Shown: positions 60,389 through 64,000 of the stretch, piece by piece
How the letters are laid out: each line of letters opens with the position of its first letter
Numbering within the stretch: the first letter of the stretch is position 1
NCBI RefSeq assembly: GCF_003202285.1
Contig: NZ_MASW01000005.1
Coordinates: 806,001 to 870,000, forward strand
DNA length: 64,000 nt
Source: Prauserella muralis
GTDB lineage: Bacteria > Actinomycetota > Actinomycetes > Mycobacteriales > Pseudonocardiaceae
Reading direction: 5' to 3'
Position numbers and translations under genes: made by a program
The notes under the pieces: generated by a model
What the model saw: the letters and a program-made list of their open reading frames with translations, nothing else
What the model was told of the DNA's origin: nothing
The model's database searches: none

Positions 60389-61168
60389 TCACGCCACCCG
60401 CGCGGCAGTCGCGGTGGTCGCGGTGGTCGCGGCTGCCGCGCCGAGCGCGTCGTCGTGGGCGGCCTGGAGCTCCCGGCCAGGGCGGACGCCGAGCTCGGTC
60501 GCCAGCACGTGCCGGGCACGGCGGAAGGCATCCAGGGCTTCGGTGTGCCTGCCCTGGGCGTGCAGCGCACGCACGAGGCAGGCCCACGCCCTCTCGCGCA
60601 GGGGATCGTCGGCGGTGAGGGCGGTCAGGGTGTGTGCCGCCTCGCCGGTGCGGCCGAGCGCGAGCTGCGCGGCACCGAGCTCCTCGCGCAGCCGGCCGCG
60701 CAGCTCGACGAGCCTGCCGGACTCCTCGGCCGCGCTCGGCACGCCGTCGTACGGGCGGCCCCGCCACAGCGCCAGCGCCGCGCTCAGCTCGCCGACGGCG
60801 GTGGCGAACTCCGCCCCGGCGACCGCCGCGTGTGCCCGTGCGGCGTGCTCGGCGACGCGGCCGGCGTCGAGCTCGCCGGGCAGCACCCGCAGCCGGTAGC
60901 GGCCGGGCGCGCTCTCGATGCGTGACCGGCCACGGTCCTCGGGCAGCAGGTGCCGCAGCTGCCACACGTAGGTCTTCAGATTGGCCCGTGCCGAGGGCGG
61001 TGCGGCAGCTTCGTGCCATGTTGCGGCTGTCAGCGTGGCCCTGGCGACCCACGCGTTAGGGTGCTGCAACAACGTCGCCAGCACGGTCGCGGCCTTGCCA
61101 CGGCCGAGCCGGTGGACGTACCCGCCACGGCCGTGCACCTCCAGCGGCCCCAGAACATGGAAAAGCAT
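60389..61168 (-). CDS. SARP/BTAD-type transcriptional activator
   Basis: A 259-residue regulator with an OmpR-like winged helix (residues 1-95: LFHVLGPLEVHGRGGYVHRLGRGKAATVLATLLQHP, YVWQLRHLLPEDRGRSRIESAPGRYRL) followed by the bacterial transcriptional activation domain with TPR-like helices (GELSAALALWRGRPYDGVPSAAEE, ERAWACLVRALHAQGRHTEALDAFRRARHVLATELGVRPG). AfsR/DnrI type. Twelve bases upstream of eccE on the same strand, so it probably regulates the secretion genes. Divergent from the response-regulator/kinase pair with a 35-base gap. Confidence 0.88.
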   Translation of the reverse strand: MLFHVLGPLEVHGRGGYVHRLGRGKAATVLATLLQHPNAWVARATLTAATWHEAAAPPSARANLKTYVWQLRHLLPEDRGRSRIESAPGRYRLRVLPGELDAGRVAEHAARAHAAVAGAEFATAVGELSAALALWRGRPYDGVPSAAEESGRLVELRGRLREELGAAQLALGRTGEAAHTLTALTADDPLRERAWACLVRALHAQGRHTEALDAFRRARHVLATELGVRPGRELQAAHDDALGAAAATTATTATAARVA

Positions 61169-61203
61169 GCGACCAACGATCGCGGCACGAACATGAGGAT
61201 CCG

Positions 61204-61890
61204 ATGACAGCGACGGCACGGGTGCTGGTGGTCGAGGACAACGAGGATCTGCGCGTCGCCGTCGCGGCCGAGCTGCGGGCGCAGGGCTTTCACGTCGACG
61301 AGGCCGCCGACCTGGCGGAGGCGCACGCGGCGCTCGGTCGGGCCGACCACGACTGCGCGGTGTTCGACCGTATGCTGCCCGACGGCGACGCGGTCACCTA
61401 CGTGGGGCGGCGCAGGCAGGACGGCTGGGCCGTGCCCGTGCTGTTCCTCACGGCGCGCGACGCCGTCGCCGACCGGGTCGCGGGCTTCGAGCACGGAGGC
61501 GACGACTATCTGGTGAAGCCGTTCGCCGTCCCGGAGATGTCGGCCAGGGTGATCGCGCTGTGCCGCCGCGCCGGTGAGCGGCGGTCGCCCGTGCTGCGCC
61601 ACGACGACCTCGAACTGGACAGCGCGCGGCGACAGGTGCGGCGCGGGGGTGCCCTGCTCACCGTGAGCGACAAGGAGTTCGCGATCCTCGAGTACCTCAT
61701 GGCCCGCCCCGAGCAGGCGGTCACCCGCAGCGAGCTCATCGACCACTGCTGGGACACCAGCACCGATCCGATGTCCAACGTGGTGGACGTGGTCGTCCGC
61801 AGGTTGCGCGCGAAGCTGCGCGCGCCCGAGCTGATCCACACGGTGCGCGGCGTCGGCTACCGCTTCGGCGCGGCGCGGAGCGGCTCGTGA
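61204..61890 (+). CDS. OmpR-family response regulator
   Basis: A 228-residue regulator: acidic pair EDNED, phosphoacceptor Asp in AVFDRMLP, Thr in FLTARD, Lys in DDYLVKPF, and the winged helix (LLTVSDKEFAILEYLM and VVDVVVRRLRAKLRAPELIHTVRGVGYRF). Its stop overlaps the kinase start as GTGA, so it forms a two-component pair. It is a close paralogue of the orphan regulator at 56007. The nearest targets are the divergent SARP and secretion genes. Confidence 0.92.
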   Translation: MTATARVLVVEDNEDLRVAVAAELRAQGFHVDEAADLAEAHAALGRADHDCAVFDRMLPDGDAVTYVGRRRQDGWAVPVLFLTARDAVADRVAGFEHGGDDYLVKPFAVPEMSARVIALCRRAGERRSPVLRHDDLELDSARRQVRRGGALLTVSDKEFAILEYLMARPEQAVTRSELIDHCWDTSTDPMSNVVDVVVRRLRAKLRAPELIHTVRGVGYRFGAARSGS

Positions 61891-63140
61891 CGACGTCGGC
61901 CGCCGCCCGGCTGCGGCGGCTGCGCTGGCTGCTCACCGTCCTGTTCACGATCCTCAACGCGGCGGGCCTCGTGGTGCTCGCGTGGCTGTTCATCGAGCAG
62001 GACCGCGAGGCGGGCGAGCTGCGGATGGACACCGAACTCAAGCAGGTCACCGCGGCGGTGCTGCGACTCGTCCAGCGCACGGGCGACACGGGAATCACCA
62101 CGGGCTACATCGGCGGCGACCAGATCGACACGAGCTGCCCCGAGTTCGCCGTGCTGCCCGCGGGCGCCGGCGAGTTCGACCCGCACTTCAGCACGCGCGA
62201 CTGCGTGGCCGAGGACCGGAGGTATCTCTACGGCCTCGCGCGGGACGCGGCCGCGAGCGGCAGGTTCGTCGAGGGCTACGTTCCCGGTCAGGGCGGCGAG
62301 CTCGTCCGGGTCGTCGCGCAGCCGTTCCTCAACGCGGCGGGCCAGTACGCGGGCGCGGTCGTCGCCACGAGCGATCCCAGCGCGGCACTGGCCCGGCACC
62401 GCAACGTCGTGCTGTGGGTGATCGGCGGCTGCGCCCTGCTGGTGAGCGCGCTGGCGGTGACCGGGCACGTGCTCTCCGGCCGCGCCATCCGGCCCGCGGC
62501 CGCCGCGCTGGAGCAGCAGGAGGTGCTGCTGGCCGAGACCGCGCACGACCTTCGCACACCGGTCGCGGCGCTGCGGGCGCTGGCCGAGACGGCCTGGCGC
62601 AACCCCGCGGAACGGCCGGACCTGCTACCCCGGACCGTGCGGCTCGCGGCCAGGATGGGCTCCATCATCGACGACCTGCTCGTGCGCGCGCGCCTCGCGG
62701 CTGGCGTCGAGGTGCTCGCGATGCAACCGGTCTGGCTCGACCAGCTCGTCACGGCCGTGGTGGAGGAGACGCCCGCGGAGGGCGCGCAGGTCACGGTCAC
62801 CGCGACGCCGACGAAGGTCAACGCCGATCCCGGTCTGGTCCAGCGGGCGGTCGGGAACCTGCTCGGCAACGCCATCCGGTACGGCCGTCAGCCCGGCGCG
62901 CCCGCGATCGTGCACATCACCGTGGCCGGCGGGCGCGTGACGGTGGCCGACCACGGACCGGGCATCGATCCGTCGGTCGCGGAGGAGAGCTTCGACAGGT
63001 TCGCCAGCGGCGGTGGCTCGAGCGGCCTTGGCCTGTCGATCGTGCGCTGGACCGCGCAGGCACATGGCGGCTATCTGCGGGTCTACAACGCCCAGGACGG
63101 CGGCGCCATCTTCGAGCTCGCGTTCCCTCCGGTCCCCTGA
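61887..63140 (+). CDS. Sensor histidine kinase
   Basis: A 417-residue kinase: membrane helix 1 (LLTVLFTILNAAGLVVLAWLF), an extracellular sensor of about 145 residues with two Cys (DTSCPEF and TRDCVAED, possible disulfide), helix 2 (VVLWVIGGCALLVSALAVTGHVL), a dimerisation domain with phospho-His in ETAHDLRTPVAAL, and an ATPase domain with N box VGNLLGNAIRYG, G1 DHGPGID and G2 GLGLSIV. GTG start. Partner of the preceding response regulator. The signal is unknown. Confidence 0.92.
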   Translation: MTTSAAARLRRLRWLLTVLFTILNAAGLVVLAWLFIEQDREAGELRMDTELKQVTAAVLRLVQRTGDTGITTGYIGGDQIDTSCPEFAVLPAGAGEFDPHFSTRDCVAEDRRYLYGLARDAAASGRFVEGYVPGQGGELVRVVAQPFLNAAGQYAGAVVATSDPSAALARHRNVVLWVIGGCALLVSALAVTGHVLSGRAIRPAAAALEQQEVLLAETAHDLRTPVAALRALAETAWRNPAERPDLLPRTVRLAARMGSIIDDLLVRARLAAGVEVLAMQPVWLDQLVTAVVEETPAEGAQVTVTATPTKVNADPGLVQRAVGNLLGNAIRYGRQPGAPAIVHITVAGGRVTVADHGPGIDPSVAEESFDRFASGGGSSGLGLSIVRWTAQAHGGYLRVYNAQDGGAIFELAFPPVP

Positions 63141-63164
63141 CGAGCCGTCCAACCTGGGCTGCCG

Positions 63165-63223
63165 GCCGAGCCGAAGGGCACCTTGGGTGCAACCTGTGTA
63201 CCCAAGGTGCCCTTCGGCTCGGC
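63165..63223. repeat. Dispersed inverted repeat, copy C (terminator-like)
   Basis: A perfect inverted repeat with 24-base arms (63165-63188 and 63200-63223) around an 11-base loop. The right arm ends GGTGCCCTTCGGCTCGGC, identical to the right arm of copy B. It follows the kinase stop by 24 bases and can end that transcript. This is the best-preserved of three copies in the window. Confidence 0.8.
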
Positions 63224-63308
63224 GCCGGCGCCCGGGTTCTGGGCCGTTCCGGGGTCGCTGTCGGCGATCTCGGCCCGGGATGTACCGGCGTATCCTATGC
63301 TTGCCCCC

Positions 63309-64000
63309 GTGACGGGGAGCAAGCTGCGGCGCCGCCTTCCGGTGGCGCTGCTCGTGGCCGCCACCGCGGCCACGGTGACCATCGCGGTGTCCGGCGCCGT
63401 CGAGCCACCGCAGGGGCTCGATTTCGCGCAGGCGGGCCATTGGGTCGCCAGCCCGGATCTCGACGTCGTCTTCCACGTCAACGGTGGCGCCAAGACGGTC
63501 GACGCGCAGGCGCCGATGATGATCGATCCCGGTGACCGGGTCTACCAGGGCGACACCAGTGCCTACGTCGTGGGCGACTCCCGGATCAGGGAGTTCGGCA
63601 AGTCCACTCTGGAAGTCGAGCGCACCATCACCCCACCGACCGGCGAGCGCCCGGTCGGCGTCGAGACCGCGGGTGGTCCGTACCTCGTGTACCGGGAGGC
63701 CGGGACGGTGGTGCGGCTCGGCGAGCAGCCGACGACGATCCGCGCGGGACAGGGGCTCGGCAACCCGGTCGCCACGCCCGACGGCACGCTCTGGCTGCAC
63801 CGTCGTGCCTCGGGAGTGCTGTGCAAGCTGGCCAGGGGTTCGGACCAGGTCTCCTGCCCCGCCGTCACCCCGCGAGGGCACAGCGGCGAGCTGACCGTCG
63901 TCGACACGCGGCCCGCGTTCGTCGACACCACGGCGGACACCGTGCACGCCGTGCTCGACGAGGACCTCGGCGAGCCCGTCAACATCGGCCTTGACGTGCC
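63309..64000 (+). CDS. Membrane-anchored extracellular protein, partial (cut by window edge)
   Basis: The first 230 codons from GTG 63309 encode a short basic start (TGSKLRRRLP), one membrane helix (VALLVAATAATVTIAVSGAV) and a beta-rich extracellular part of propeller-like strands (LRLLGEQ-type turns: GTVVRLGEQPTTIRAG, NPVATPDGTLWLHRRASGVLCKL). TATGCT at 63296-63301 could place the transcript start on the GTG. Large single-anchored proteins with propeller or fibronectin domains are common in type VII secretion loci of this group; the ending is not visible. Confidence 0.7.
   Translation, partial: MTGSKLRRRLPVALLVAATAATVTIAVSGAVEPPQGLDFAQAGHWVASPDLDVVFHVNGGAKTVDAQAPMMIDPGDRVYQGDTSAYVVGDSRIREFGKSTLEVERTITPPTGERPVGVETAGGPYLVYREAGTVVRLGEQPTTIRAGQGLGNPVATPDGTLWLHRRASGVLCKLARGSDQVSCPAVTPRGHSGELTVVDTRPAFVDTTADTVHAVLDEDLGEPVNIGLDV

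Noticed and set aside
58314-60899. 861-codon open frame on the plus strand
   Set aside because: It runs antisense through the AAA, LuxR, eccE and SARP genes; composition is Arg/Ser/Ala-rich without any domain. A product of the high GC content.
1-64000. tRNA, rRNA, CRISPR arrays, transposases, prophage or integration sites
   Set aside because: None was recognised by eye; the inverted repeats seen are hairpins at gene ends, not insertion-sequence termini with a transposase between them.

Overview
The window is very GC-rich, codons end in G or C, many starts are GTG, and gene ends overlap as ATGA or GTGA. Together with a type VII secretion protein EccE, a SARP-type activator, an ECF41 sigma factor, an ABATE/CGNR regulator and several leaderless promoters, this points to a filamentous actinobacterium. 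A member of the Pseudonocardiaceae (Amycolatopsis or Saccharomonospora type) is my inference; no rRNA or tRNA marker is present to prove it.

Layout. 1-5782: a five-gene minus-strand catabolic operon (Fe-S protein, FAD-linked oxidase, 85-residue protein, amino-acid-type permease, aldehyde dehydrogenase cut by the window edge) with a divergent FadR-type repressor, followed by a soluble Cache-domain protein. 6604-11581: CocE hydrolase, flavin monooxygenase, small protein and an AcoR-like regulator, with a 16-bp palindrome in front. 11587-20130: single genes and pairs, including a Tat lipoprotein dioxygenase, a MocR regulator, an ACT-like protein behind a probable leader peptide, an ArsR-arsenate reductase fusion with a VOC protein, a secreted CocE-type esterase and a GH11 xylanase. 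20451-25824: mannosyltransferase, ECF41 sigma factor, then a cobalamin riboswitch and a three-gene B12-type ABC importer. 25935-41005: a penicillin-binding protein, membrane proteins, small regulator/enzyme pairs, a DUF5994 pair, a secreted SGNH hydrolase, a large permease and an MFS exporter. 41025-49547: a PucR-type regulator, a GlcG-like protein and a seven-gene operon (heme-oxygenase-like diiron oxidase, Rieske ferredoxin, ferredoxin reductase, aldehyde dehydrogenase, second Rieske protein, gamma-glutamyltransferase-family hydrolase, RidA). 50635-55063: a three-subunit molybdenum hydroxylase with its TetR regulator. 56007-64000: the edge of a type VII secretion locus (beta-helix/AAA ATPase, LuxR regulator, EccE, SARP regulator, two response regulators, one histidine kinase, one membrane-anchored protein).

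The strongest candidate for an undescribed system is the operon at 43327-49547. It couples a complete six-ligand diiron-oxidase signature to its own Rieske/FAD electron chain and to enzymes that would handle an aldehyde, a gamma-glutamyl or related amide, and an imine. An almost identical 20-base element lies in front of the operon and in front of the nearby PucR-type regulator gene, so the two probably form one regulon.

Other signals: a dispersed inverted repeat in three copies (12852, 33744, 63165); CGAAA boxes next to a good promoter upstream of the xylanase; a textbook ECF41 autoregulatory promoter; twin operators between the molybdenum hydroxylase and its TetR gene; and a bacterial-enhancer-type regulator without the sigma-54 contact loop. 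I saw no tRNA, rRNA, CRISPR array, transposase or prophage.
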